A stretch of DNA of 64,000 nt, from contig NZ_PCQA01000003.1 of assembly GCF_002979915.1 (NCBI RefSeq), forward strand, positions 372,001 to 436,000. Reading direction: 5' to 3'. The translations under genes and the position numbers were made by a program. Within the stretch, counting starts at the first letter, position 1; every line of letters starts with the position of its first letter. The notes beneath the pieces were generated by a model that saw nothing but the letters and a program-made list of their open reading frames with translations, did not search any database and was not told the origin of the DNA. This document shows positions 53,518-60,605 of this stretch, one piece after another. The stretch is from Arthrobacter sp. MYb213. Its GTDB lineage: Bacteria > Actinomycetota > Actinomycetes > Actinomycetales > Micrococcaceae.

Positions 53518-54510
53518 TCAAGCAGCCTGAACTGCCCGAGCCTGAGGATTGTTAATCCACGCAGCTTCAGGCATCGCCAAAATCTTCGGATCCTGCGACG
53601 TACTAAAACGTTCAGGATACCGAGAACGAGCCGCCGCCAGCGTCTGTGAACGCTTCGCAGCGACCGAATCAGCCAACCCAAAATGAACGTCCGCCGTCGT
53701 ATGCAACCCAATCCCCGAATGCTGATGAGCATGATTGTACCACTGCACGAATTCACTGATAAACAAGCGCGCATCACTCAATAAAGAGAAACGTTCAGGG
53801 AACTGCGGAGCATACTTCAAAGTTTTAAATAACGATTCTGAGTAGGGATTATCGTTACTCACCCTCGGTCTTGAATGCGATCTAGTCACTTCTAAATCAG
53901 AGAGCAAAGCCGCGACCGTCTTCGATGTCATGCTAGTCCCGCGGTCCGCGTGGACTACTAAAGGTATTCCATGAACACCAAAGATTTCTTTCATCATTTC
54001 CACAGCCAGGCGGTCGGACTCGGTAGCGTGCACGTGCGCACCAACGATATACCGTGAATAAATATCGACCATGAGATAGCAGTCGAAGTACTTGCCTTTC
54101 ACAGGGCCTGCTAATTTTGTGATGTCCCAACTGATCACCTCACCTGGGGCGTTAGCCTCCAGCTCGGGGATGGCACGCGGCTTATGCTTCGCCAACCGGC
54201 GGCGTTCCTTGACCAGGCGGTTCTCATTGAGTACCCGGTAGAACGTTGATAAAGAACCCAAATATTGTCCGTCATCGAGTAACTTTGCATAGACCTGCAT
54301 CGGGGCCATATCCACACATTCTGGGCTGTTCAAAGCGTCAAGAATCGCAGCCCGTTCAGCATCAGTGAGCTTGTTCGGTGGTACTGGACGCGGAGCGTCT
54401 TGCGGTTTGCTCGGCTTGCGGTTCATCGTTGTGCGTGAAACGCCGACCATGTCAGCGGCGTTCCGTTGCGGGATTTTGATGCCCAGCAGCTGTTGGTAAG
54501 CTCGCTTCAT
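53518..54510 (-). CDS. IS3 family transposase OrfB (DDE integrase)
   Basis: A 330-residue rve integrase-core transposase. The catalytic triad is visible as WDITKL (Asp), HADRGTS (Asp) and NPYSESLFKTLK (Glu, with the following Lys). The N-terminus has the HTH_21-like segment QRNAADMVGVSRTTMNR. It starts at ATG 54510, the last ATG of the tandem repeat; every earlier ATG in the repeat meets a stop after three codons. The protein itself looks intact, so the element could be active if this start is used. Confidence 0.9.
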   Translation of the reverse strand: MKRAYQQLLGIKIPQRNAADMVGVSRTTMNRKPSKPQDAPRPVPPNKLTDAERAAILDALNSPECVDMAPMQVYAKLLDDGQYLGSLSTFYRVLNENRLVKERRRLAKHKPRAIPELEANAPGEVISWDITKLAGPVKGKYFDCYLMVDIYSRYIVGAHVHATESDRLAVEMMKEIFGVHGIPLVVHADRGTSMTSKTVAALLSDLEVTRSHSRPRVSNDNPYSESLFKTLKYAPQFPERFSLLSDARLFISEFVQWYNHAHQHSGIGLHTTADVHFGLADSVAAKRSQTLAAARSRYPERFSTSQDPKILAMPEAAWINNPQARAVQAA

Positions 54511-54575
54511 CGCTTCATCGCTTCATCGCTTCATCGCTTCATCGCTTCATCGCTTCATCGCTTCATCGCTTCATC
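54504..54575. repeat. Nine-copy eight-base tandem repeat at orfA/orfB junction
   Basis: GCTTCATC is repeated nine times without error, with a partial tenth copy. On the minus strand each unit reads ATGAAGCG. It contains the ATGA overlap where orfA stops and orfB starts, so copies multiply that stop-start signal. Because eight is not a multiple of three, copy number sets the reading frame. Confidence 0.95.
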
Positions 54576-54963
54576 GCTTCGTGGGCTTCGGTTCGTCCTG
54601 CGACTCGTTGATGGCGTTCTCGAAGAACGCCGAGAGTTTTCCCATGATGTCTAGGGCGTCCTCGGTTTTCTTCCGCTTGTCCTCGCTCACCTCTAACTGG
54701 CGGCGCAGACGGGCAATTTCGGCTTGCTCGGCGGAAAGTTTCCCAATGCGAGTGCCGTCCGTTTTTCCTTCGAGGACTCCGGCGTCACGTAGTTTGCGCC
54801 ATTCGGTGATCTGCGAGGAGTACACTCCGTTCTCGCGCAGGTAGGCGCCGCCTTGTTGCTCGGAGATCGCGGCTTCGTAGCCCGCAAGTAGTTCAAGTTT
54901 TTCGGTGGGGGTGAATGTCCTGCGTCGGGATGGTCCACCGGCGCGGGCTCCGGGATTAGTCAT
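54571..54963 (-). CDS. IS3 family transposase OrfA
   Basis: A 130-residue protein with a helix-turn-helix (FTPTEKLELLAGYEAA near 18) and a C-terminal leucine-zipper-like helix (AEQAEIARLRRQLEVSEDKR). It ends at TGA inside the last repeat unit. ATG 54963 (MTNPGARAG) is preferred; GTG 55005 is an alternative. Confidence 0.85.
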   Translation of the reverse strand: MTNPGARAGGPSRRRTFTPTEKLELLAGYEAAISEQQGGAYLRENGVYSSQITEWRKLRDAGVLEGKTDGTRIGKLSAEQAEIARLRRQLEVSEDKRKKTEDALDIMGKLSAFFENAINESQDEPKPTKR

Positions 54964-55058
54964 AGGACTATCTTGTCCTAGTTGGGTTACGGCTAGGTTC
55001 GACACGGGTGTTAGTTTCCTGGTTCTTGCCCTACATGCTGGGGTGGATTTGCTGTGAG

Positions 55059-55081
55059 GCGTTGGTACCGTTCAACCCTGA
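55059..55081. repeat. IS3 terminal inverted repeat, right
   Basis: Begins GCGTTGGTACCGTT, the reverse complement of the inner part of the left repeat, and continues CAACCCTGA. IS110 sequence starts directly after. Confidence 0.7.
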
Positions 55082-55099
55082 CACTGTGAGACTTGAGGC

Positions 55100-55369
55100 A
55101 GCTGGTCTGGGACTAGCTGGCAGGATAGGGACTGGCCGTCCTGCCTCGTGATTGTGACTCACCTGACACGTGACCCGTTGGTGTCTTTCCTACGACTTGT
55201 CCAATCATGTGGCGGTCGGCCGGTACCGTCCGGCCCACCTCGGTGACTTGATCAGAAGGTTGTCCGCCCCAGGGCGTGGCTCATCACAGTGTTGTTCCGA
55301 AGTGACCTCTACCCGGACTGGTGCCGGCCGACAGCGGCCATGCTCATATCCGTGAAAAGGAAAGGAACA
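55100..55369 (+). ncRNA. Candidate IS110 bridge RNA region
   Basis: In IS110 elements the non-coding end beside the transposase gene encodes a structured bridge RNA with two loops pairing to target and donor DNA. Here the 5' region contains hairpins such as GGCAGGA/TCCTGCC (about 55119-55145) and GGCCGG/CCGGCC (about 55211-55230). The exact RNA ends and loops cannot be set by eye. Confidence 0.4.
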
Positions 55370-56449
55370 ATGACCGCCATGTCTATCGTCGCGCATTCAC
55401 ATGCGTTTGTCGTCGGGGTCGACACTCACGCCCGCAACCACGTTTACGCCATCATTGCCGCCACGACCGGCGAGCTCGTCGCTACCAGGGACTTCCCCAC
55501 GACCGGTGCCGGCATCAACCGCGCCATGGCATGGGTAGCCCGCCGGACCGGTGCGGACCTTGCCGCGCTCTGGGTGATCGAGGGCCCGGCTTCCTACGGA
55601 GCCATACTTGCCGGAACCGTGGCAGCCAAGGGATACCCGGTTGTCGAGGCTGCACGGATGGACGCCCGGGCCCACCACGGAGTCGGCAAATCCGATGAAC
55701 TCGATGCCCAGCGGATCGCTCGCGCCGTGATGCCGCTGGAGGAGAAGCAACTGCGCCGGCCGAGGCTGAATGAAGGTATCCGTGCGGCGCTGAGGGTCTT
55801 AGTGTCTGCGCGTGATTCCATGACCGGTGAGCGGACCCGTGCAGTGAACGCGCTGACCGCCCTGGTGCGCGTCAACGAGCTGGGTTTGGATGCCCGCAAG
55901 GCCCTAACCGGAGAGCAAGTTACCGAAGTGTCACGGTGGCGCGCACGGGAGGAAGAACTGGGACTCTCTGTGGCTCGTACCGAGGCGGTTCGGTTGGCGA
56001 AGCGGATTGGTGAGCTCGACAAGGAAGTGGCCGACAACAACAACAAGATCACCAACCTCGTCAAGGTCAGCGAAGCCGCGCCACTGCTGGAAGTGAAGGG
56101 CTTCGGAGCCATCACGGCCGCCACGTGCCTGACGGTGTGGTCCCACCGGGGCCGGGTCCACTCGGAAGCCGCGTACGCTTCCCTCGCCGGGGTGAACCCG
56201 ATCCCGGCCTCATCGGGGAACACCGTCCGCCACCGACTCAACCGAGGCGGCGACCGGGCTCTGAACAGCGCGCTTCACATGGTCGCCATCACGCGGATAA
56301 CCCACGACGAGGAAACCCGCAAATACGTGCAGAAGCGGGAAGCAGAAGGACTGAGCACCAAGGAAATTCGACGATGCATCAAACGCTATCTTGCCCGGCG
56401 GGTCTACCGCATTTTCAACTCACAAGCGGAGGCTTTGACCGCCGGTTGA
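55370..56449 (+). CDS. IS110 family transposase
   Basis: A 359-residue transposase. The N-terminal DEDD (RuvC-like) domain shows GVDTHARNH (Asp), VIEGPASYG (Glu) and GKSDELDAQRIARAV (Asp pair). The C-terminal Tnp_20 domain shows VKGFGAITAATCL and SLAGVNPIPASSGN with the catalytic Ser. ATG 55370 (MTAMSIVAH) has AAAGGAA; upstream in-frame codons belong to the non-coding region. All motifs look intact. Confidence 0.92.
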   Translation: MTAMSIVAHSHAFVVGVDTHARNHVYAIIAATTGELVATRDFPTTGAGINRAMAWVARRTGADLAALWVIEGPASYGAILAGTVAAKGYPVVEAARMDARAHHGVGKSDELDAQRIARAVMPLEEKQLRRPRLNEGIRAALRVLVSARDSMTGERTRAVNALTALVRVNELGLDARKALTGEQVTEVSRWRAREEELGLSVARTEAVRLAKRIGELDKEVADNNNKITNLVKVSEAAPLLEVKGFGAITAATCLTVWSHRGRVHSEAAYASLAGVNPIPASSGNTVRHRLNRGGDRALNSALHMVAITRITHDEETRKYVQKREAEGLSTKEIRRCIKRYLARRVYRIFNSQAEALTAG

Positions 56450-56633
56450 CAGACATAGAAGGGTCGTAGGGAAATGCCCCATCGTTAGTTTGGCAACTAA
56501 AAGTCTTACCATGCGTCAATGCATCTAACCGGCACACTGACGCTTTCTGGGTAGGTTGGAACTGCCCGCGTCGGTGGGCGGTGGTTAGATGTTCGGAGGT
56601 CTCAATCCAAGAAAGATTCACTAGAAATCATCG

Positions 56634-56650
56634 GCGCCTTTATGAGGCGC
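56634..56650 (-). terminator. Small hairpin after OLD gene
   Basis: GCGCCT-TTATG-AGGCGC, about 70 bases beyond the stop of the ATPase gene. The surrounding 56450-56717 gap holds the IS110 right end and nothing else recognisable. Confidence 0.35.
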
Positions 56651-56717
56651 TGTGAATCGGAGGGGCACACTTGCCGCCGTTGATAGAGCGAGAACCAAGT
56701 CCAGTAGATAGATGCCC

Positions 56718-58628
56718 TTAGCTGGGCAAGTGCGAGTTGATTATCTTGATGAGTGATTCGGCTCGGTCCAATGTTGCGGCTGGGATCTTATAGCGTGATG
56801 GCTTTTCCAGCAGATACTTTGCTGGCTTGAAGTGGTTCAACTTCCCCCTATTGATGCCCCGGGCTTTGAATACTTCGCCAATGCGCTGTGTGACCCTATC
56901 CCCCTTTGGTAAGTCTGAAACCTTTATGGTGTTTTCTCCCAGCTGTTCCGAATATGACCCGTTAACCAGTTTTAAGTAGAAAGAAACGTCGAAAATGTCT
57001 TCCACATCTGCCTCTGGACGGCCAACGATGTCGCTGATCAGCACAATGCCTGCATCCGAGAGCTTGCCGGCACGTTCCAACCGCTCTATGGCGTCTCGAT
57101 CGGCCATCGACGAATCAGCTAGCACCGCGATGTTGAGTCTATTAGCGCCCAAAAGCGACACAAACGCGGGAAGTTTAGCGACACCCCCGATCGGTGCCAT
57201 CGCCCATCGAGAATCAAGTGCTCCCCGACCCAAGGATTCGAGTTTCTGCGACAAAACCTCTAGGTACATAAGATCAGACGGGCCTTCGACTACCAGTGTG
57301 TCCGGTGCGACGAACAACGTTTGCGCCAGCTCTACACCCATTGCAGCGTGCAAGGGAAAAGCGGTTTCCGAGTCAGCGTAGAAGACATCATCCGAGATTT
57401 TGGTCCCCTCGTTATCCCTGTCGATGACGGTCCGAACCCTGTTAATTGCATGTGGGTCGATCATGAAGGGCGAGTGCGTCGAGAAGATCACCTGGTGCTT
57501 TGGGGCGAGTCGTTCGTCGATGAAGCGTAAAAGGTCGGCTTGAGCCGAAGCGTGGAGGTTAATTCCAGGCTCATCAAGAAGCAGAATCAAAGGCTGCTCG
57601 GATTTTTCCTCCAGCGAGGAGAAGTACGCCAGGAAAGAAAAGAACCAGACGAAGCCACGGGATCTTTCGTCAAAGGGAACCGTGACATGGTGTCGCTGGT
57701 TTTCGACTCGGATCTGCAGCCAAGGACCTTGGGAGGTGCCCGAGTTGTCCGTCGTCGCAGCGATCAAGGTGATTTTTACTGCAAGGTTTTTATTCTGTGA
57801 CCAATACTGAAAGACCTCGTCAGAGATCGCGTTGGAAGCATTCTCCGAATCACGAATCAGGTGTTCATGGGATTCTGGTTCAAGGAAATCCTCAAGTTCT
57901 GCTCCAGCGGCACTGAGCAGCGAAACGACGGCCTGCTCGCTACGCTCCAGGGTCGAGGCATTCCTCTTTGACACGAGATCAGGGATGGACACTTTTCCCG
58001 GCATTGAATCGTAGTCATCGAAGTAAACGAACTTGGGGCGAAGTTTAACAAGAATGTTGATTGCCGCAAGAAGTGGATCGGAATCCGGCCACTCGGCGAT
58101 CTTATCAATAGTGTCTTGCACGGTTGAGATGGGCGCCTCTACAGCTCTTAGAGCAACCGTTAGTTCTGAAACTGACTTGGCCGCGTCGACTCGGGATTGT
58201 TCGGAAGGAGCTAACTCTAGTGTTTTCCGTAGATGATTCACGACGGCGGTTTCATCTATCTTTAGGCCCCAGGCCGATGCCTTGTAGTTGTATCCAGTAG
58301 TGACGGCGATGCTGTGGGACATTAACGCGCCCTCACCCAGTTCAGCTTCGACGGCTAAAACATCGACGGCGTCGAGTTCGTAAGACAAGATGGTGACAGG
58401 AATTTTCCCGCCAGCCTTTCTTTCCCTGGACTTTGTCGTGGGGTAATCGAGACCCGCATCAAATGCCACATGCGGCTCCACGGGATAGCTCTTGTACAGT
58501 GCCTGCAGGGCCGCCGACTTTCCGGATTCATTCTTTCCTACCAAACTTGTGACGTCTCGTTCGATCGGGAATTCACTGCCGTCCTCGATGCTCTTATAAC
58601 GACGGATTGACACATTGGTTAGCTTCAA
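56718..58628 (-). CDS. OLD-family ATPase-TOPRIM nuclease
   Basis: A 636-residue protein with an N-terminal ABC/SMC-like ATPase: Walker A GKNESGKS (31-38), a long inserted region, and Walker B LILLLDEPG followed by LHASAQADLL and the His switch FSTHSP. A C-terminal TOPRIM domain follows with LVVEGPSDLMYL (Glu) and VLADSSMADRD (Asp). OLD proteins are ATP-regulated nucleases; relatives include phage P2 Old and GajA of Gabija. No UvrD-like GajB partner is adjacent, so this is a stand-alone OLD. It starts at TTG 58628 with GGGGGA upstream. Confidence 0.88.
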   Translation of the reverse strand: MKLTNVSIRRYKSIEDGSEFPIERDVTSLVGKNESGKSAALQALYKSYPVEPHVAFDAGLDYPTTKSRERKAGGKIPVTILSYELDAVDVLAVEAELGEGALMSHSIAVTTGYNYKASAWGLKIDETAVVNHLRKTLELAPSEQSRVDAAKSVSELTVALRAVEAPISTVQDTIDKIAEWPDSDPLLAAINILVKLRPKFVYFDDYDSMPGKVSIPDLVSKRNASTLERSEQAVVSLLSAAGAELEDFLEPESHEHLIRDSENASNAISDEVFQYWSQNKNLAVKITLIAATTDNSGTSQGPWLQIRVENQRHHVTVPFDERSRGFVWFFSFLAYFSSLEEKSEQPLILLLDEPGINLHASAQADLLRFIDERLAPKHQVIFSTHSPFMIDPHAINRVRTVIDRDNEGTKISDDVFYADSETAFPLHAAMGVELAQTLFVAPDTLVVEGPSDLMYLEVLSQKLESLGRGALDSRWAMAPIGGVAKLPAFVSLLGANRLNIAVLADSSMADRDAIERLERAGKLSDAGIVLISDIVGRPEADVEDIFDVSFYLKLVNGSYSEQLGENTIKVSDLPKGDRVTQRIGEVFKARGINRGKLNHFKPAKYLLEKPSRYKIPAATLDRAESLIKIINSHLPS

Positions 58629-58839
58629 AGTTCCCCCATAGACCCATCAAGTTGATTGAATCGGATTCTATCCGAAAGTGAGAGTACATCTAGATCGACC
58701 CGCCATGATTGATCCAGGCCTCTTGGCAAAGCCGCCTAATGTTTAGGGGCCGCGGCTCACCACTTTTTACTTATGCCTCGCATCTCGTTAATAGATTCTG
58801 CACTGAGAGTCAGGATGAAAACTTGAGATTATCTGGGCT

Positions 58840-58962
58840 ATGGAACTTGGGCTGTGGTGCGTAGTAGAAGTGCCTGAAAAGTTACAGGCTGCCGCTGCCC
58901 AGCACTATGATGGATATTTGCTGTCTGCAATAACCAGATCAGGTTTGATGAGGAGAAACTAG
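58840..58962 (+). CDS. Possible 40-codon leader reading frame
   Basis: ATG 58840 opens a 40-residue frame whose TAG touches the ATG of the Mrr gene (TAGATG). The ribosome site is weak and no family is recognised. It may be a coupling leader or chance. The rest of 58629-58962 shows only promoter sequence. Confidence 0.2.
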   Translation: MELGLWCVVEVPEKLQAAAAQHYDGYLLSAITRSGLMRRN

Positions 58963-59895
58963 ATGACCCAAAGTTTAGATGAGACCGTTGAATCGGAAGT
59001 TCCCATCTGGCCTCATTTGGTAAGGTATGTTCTCGAAGTACTGAATTCAGGGGAGACTCTACACAGGCGTGACATGGTCAGTCGCGCTATAGACGCTGCC
59101 GACTTGTCTGCGGTTGCCCGAGCAGAGACTCTCAACTCTGGTGGGCTTCGTTCCGTTCAGCGTATTGGGTGGGCCATCAGCAACTTGTTCAAGGCAGGAT
59201 GGATTGAGCGGCCTATACGGGCCAACTACAGAATTACTGACAAAGGCAGACAATGGTTTGCTGAACACCCGGAGGGCATTCGTAGTTTCTCCGAGGCCAA
59301 TCTGACTTTCGCTGATTATTGGCCGCAGGTGCAGAAGACGCAATCGGCGGAAGCAGCTGAACTCGTCGTAACCGATGTTGCAGATCCAATTGAGCAGATT
59401 GAAGCCGGCATTAACCGGATAACATCCGACGTCGGGGATTCGCTCCTTCAGCGTCTGCGAGACAGCCACCCGGACTTCTTCGAAGAAGCTGTGGTCAAGC
59501 TGTTGCTAGCGATGGGTTATGGAGGTGCCGAACAACGTGGTCGTCGTATTGGCGGTTCGGGGGACGGCGGAGTGGACGGTGTCATTGACCAGGATGCCCT
59601 GGGCCTTGACCGAATCTATGTGCAAGCGAAGAGATACGCCGAGGGAAGCAACATCGGCCGAGAAACTATCCAGGCATTCGTAGGTGCCCTACATGGGGTT
59701 TCGGCAACCAAGGGCGTGTTCATCACGACTAGTGCCTTTACTCAGCATGCCAAAGACTATGCGTCCGGCATTCCGACTCGCACTATTCTGATCGACGGAA
59801 ATCGCCTAGTCTCTCTCATGATTAAGTACCGCGTTGGCGTCCAAATTGAGAGAAGATATGATGTCGTGGACATCGATGAGGACTTCTTCGAGTAG
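58963..59895 (+). CDS. Mrr family restriction endonuclease
   Basis: A 310-residue type IV-like endonuclease. The N-terminal Mrr_N winged domain (about 15-95) resembles IGWAISNLFKAGWIERP... then YRITDKG. The C-terminal catalytic domain has FFEEAVVKLLLAMGYGG, GSGDGGVDGVID (Asp) and IYVQAKRY (Q-x-K). Mrr cuts methylated DNA of foreign origin. GAGGAGAA precedes the ATG. Complete and probably active. Confidence 0.93.
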   Translation: MTQSLDETVESEVPIWPHLVRYVLEVLNSGETLHRRDMVSRAIDAADLSAVARAETLNSGGLRSVQRIGWAISNLFKAGWIERPIRANYRITDKGRQWFAEHPEGIRSFSEANLTFADYWPQVQKTQSAEAAELVVTDVADPIEQIEAGINRITSDVGDSLLQRLRDSHPDFFEEAVVKLLLAMGYGGAEQRGRRIGGSGDGGVDGVIDQDALGLDRIYVQAKRYAEGSNIGRETIQAFVGALHGVSATKGVFITTSAFTQHAKDYASGIPTRTILIDGNRLVSLMIKYRVGVQIERRYDVVDIDEDFFE

Positions 59896-59902
59896 ACCAA
59901 TG

Positions 59903-59958
59903 AGCTACGAGTGGGTTGTTCCGGTGAAACCTTGGGGAAATATATCCTACTCGTAGCT
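59903..59958 (+). terminator. Terminator-like stem after mrr
   Basis: AGCTACGAGT (59903-59912) pairs perfectly with ACTCGTAGCT (59949-59958) around 36 bases, just after the stop. The remainder of the 59896-60215 gap contains no gene. Confidence 0.5.
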
Positions 59959-60154
59959 TCGAGGCTGTGTCCCTTCAGGAATAGTCTGTCAGAGACGTCG
60001 TCGAAGCTCGGAACCAATTTATCGAGTGAAATTCGTTTTGCTTTCAAATGTTTGGTGAGTGAAGTCCAACTGATCGCGCGATAAATAAATGGAGGCAGAA
60101 GATACACGCTCGAATCCGCTCCTCATGCGGTTTAGTGTGATTCCGTCTGTTCGG

Positions 60155-60176
60155 ACCGATAGGATCGTAACTATCG
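60155..60176. promoter_or_regulatory. Palindrome before NUDIX-helicase operon
   Basis: CCGATAG and CTATCGG form perfect 7-bp arms around 8 bases, 40 bases before the TTG start of the NUDIX gene. It is placed as an operator in the promoter region. Confidence 0.4.
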
Positions 60177-60215
60177 GAAGTAGCGATTCGAGACTTATGT
60201 CAGAGGAGAATTAGC

Positions 60216-60605
60216 TTGAAGAAGCAAATCAATGTTGTTGGTGCCGTTATCGTCAGGAACGATGAAATCCTTTGCGCTCAACGAGGCCTGAACGGAAGTC
60301 TCGGCGGCATGTGGGAATTCCCTGGTGGCAAAATCGAGCCGAAAGAAACTCCTCGCGAAGCACTTGAACGCGAGATTCGAGAGGAACTCCTCTGCACGGT
60401 CAAAGTGGACGATCAGGTCACGAGTACCACCTATGAATATGACTTCGGAATTGTTACTCTGACAACCTTCTATTGCGAGTTAGTTGAAGGAGAACCGCAG
60501 CTCACGGAGCATGAAGATGCAAAGTGGCTCAAACGCGATGAACTCTTGTCCTTGGAGTGGGCGCCAGCGGACATTCCTGCGGTGGAACTCATCCAGGCGG
60601 CATAG
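60216..60605 (+). CDS. NUDIX hydrolase (MutT-like)
   Basis: A 129-residue NUDIX protein with the box GGKIEPKETPREALEREI and REELL; a Leu-Cys replaces the usual final Gly-hydrophobic. MutT enzymes hydrolyse oxidised or modified nucleoside triphosphates. It starts at TTG 60216 with GAGGAGA. Its TAG overlaps the GTG of the helicase (TAGTG), so the two are coupled. In this context it may remove modified nucleotides or act on a nucleotide signal for the defence protein downstream. Confidence 0.85.
   Translation: MKKQINVVGAVIVRNDEILCAQRGLNGSLGGMWEFPGGKIEPKETPREALEREIREELLCTVKVDDQVTSTTYEYDFGIVTLTTFYCELVEGEPQLTEHEDAKWLKRDELLSLEWAPADIPAVELIQAA

Larger units (their letters stand above)
53481..55081 (-). 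mobile_element. IS3 family insertion sequence
   Basis: About 1.6 kb bounded by inverted repeats that share AACGGTACCAACGC (inner 14 bases exact) at 53481-53502 and 55059-55081. It contains orfA and orfB in the usual order on the minus strand. The exact outer bases and any target duplication could not be fixed by eye. The junction of orfA and orfB is disturbed by an eight-base tandem repeat. Confidence 0.85.
55082..56460 (+). mobile_element. IS110 family insertion sequence (approximate ends)
   Basis: A single DEDD transposase gene with a ~290-base non-coding 5' region and no terminal inverted repeats, as is normal for IS110. It abuts the right end of the IS3 element. Boundaries are approximate. 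Confidence 0.65.

Noticed and set aside
54504-54575. Regular repeats that might suggest a CRISPR array
   Set aside because: Units are only eight bases with no spacers; it is a simple tandem repeat inside an insertion sequence.
56718-59895. OLD plus Mrr as one operon
   Set aside because: The genes are divergent with a 334-base gap, so they are separate units.
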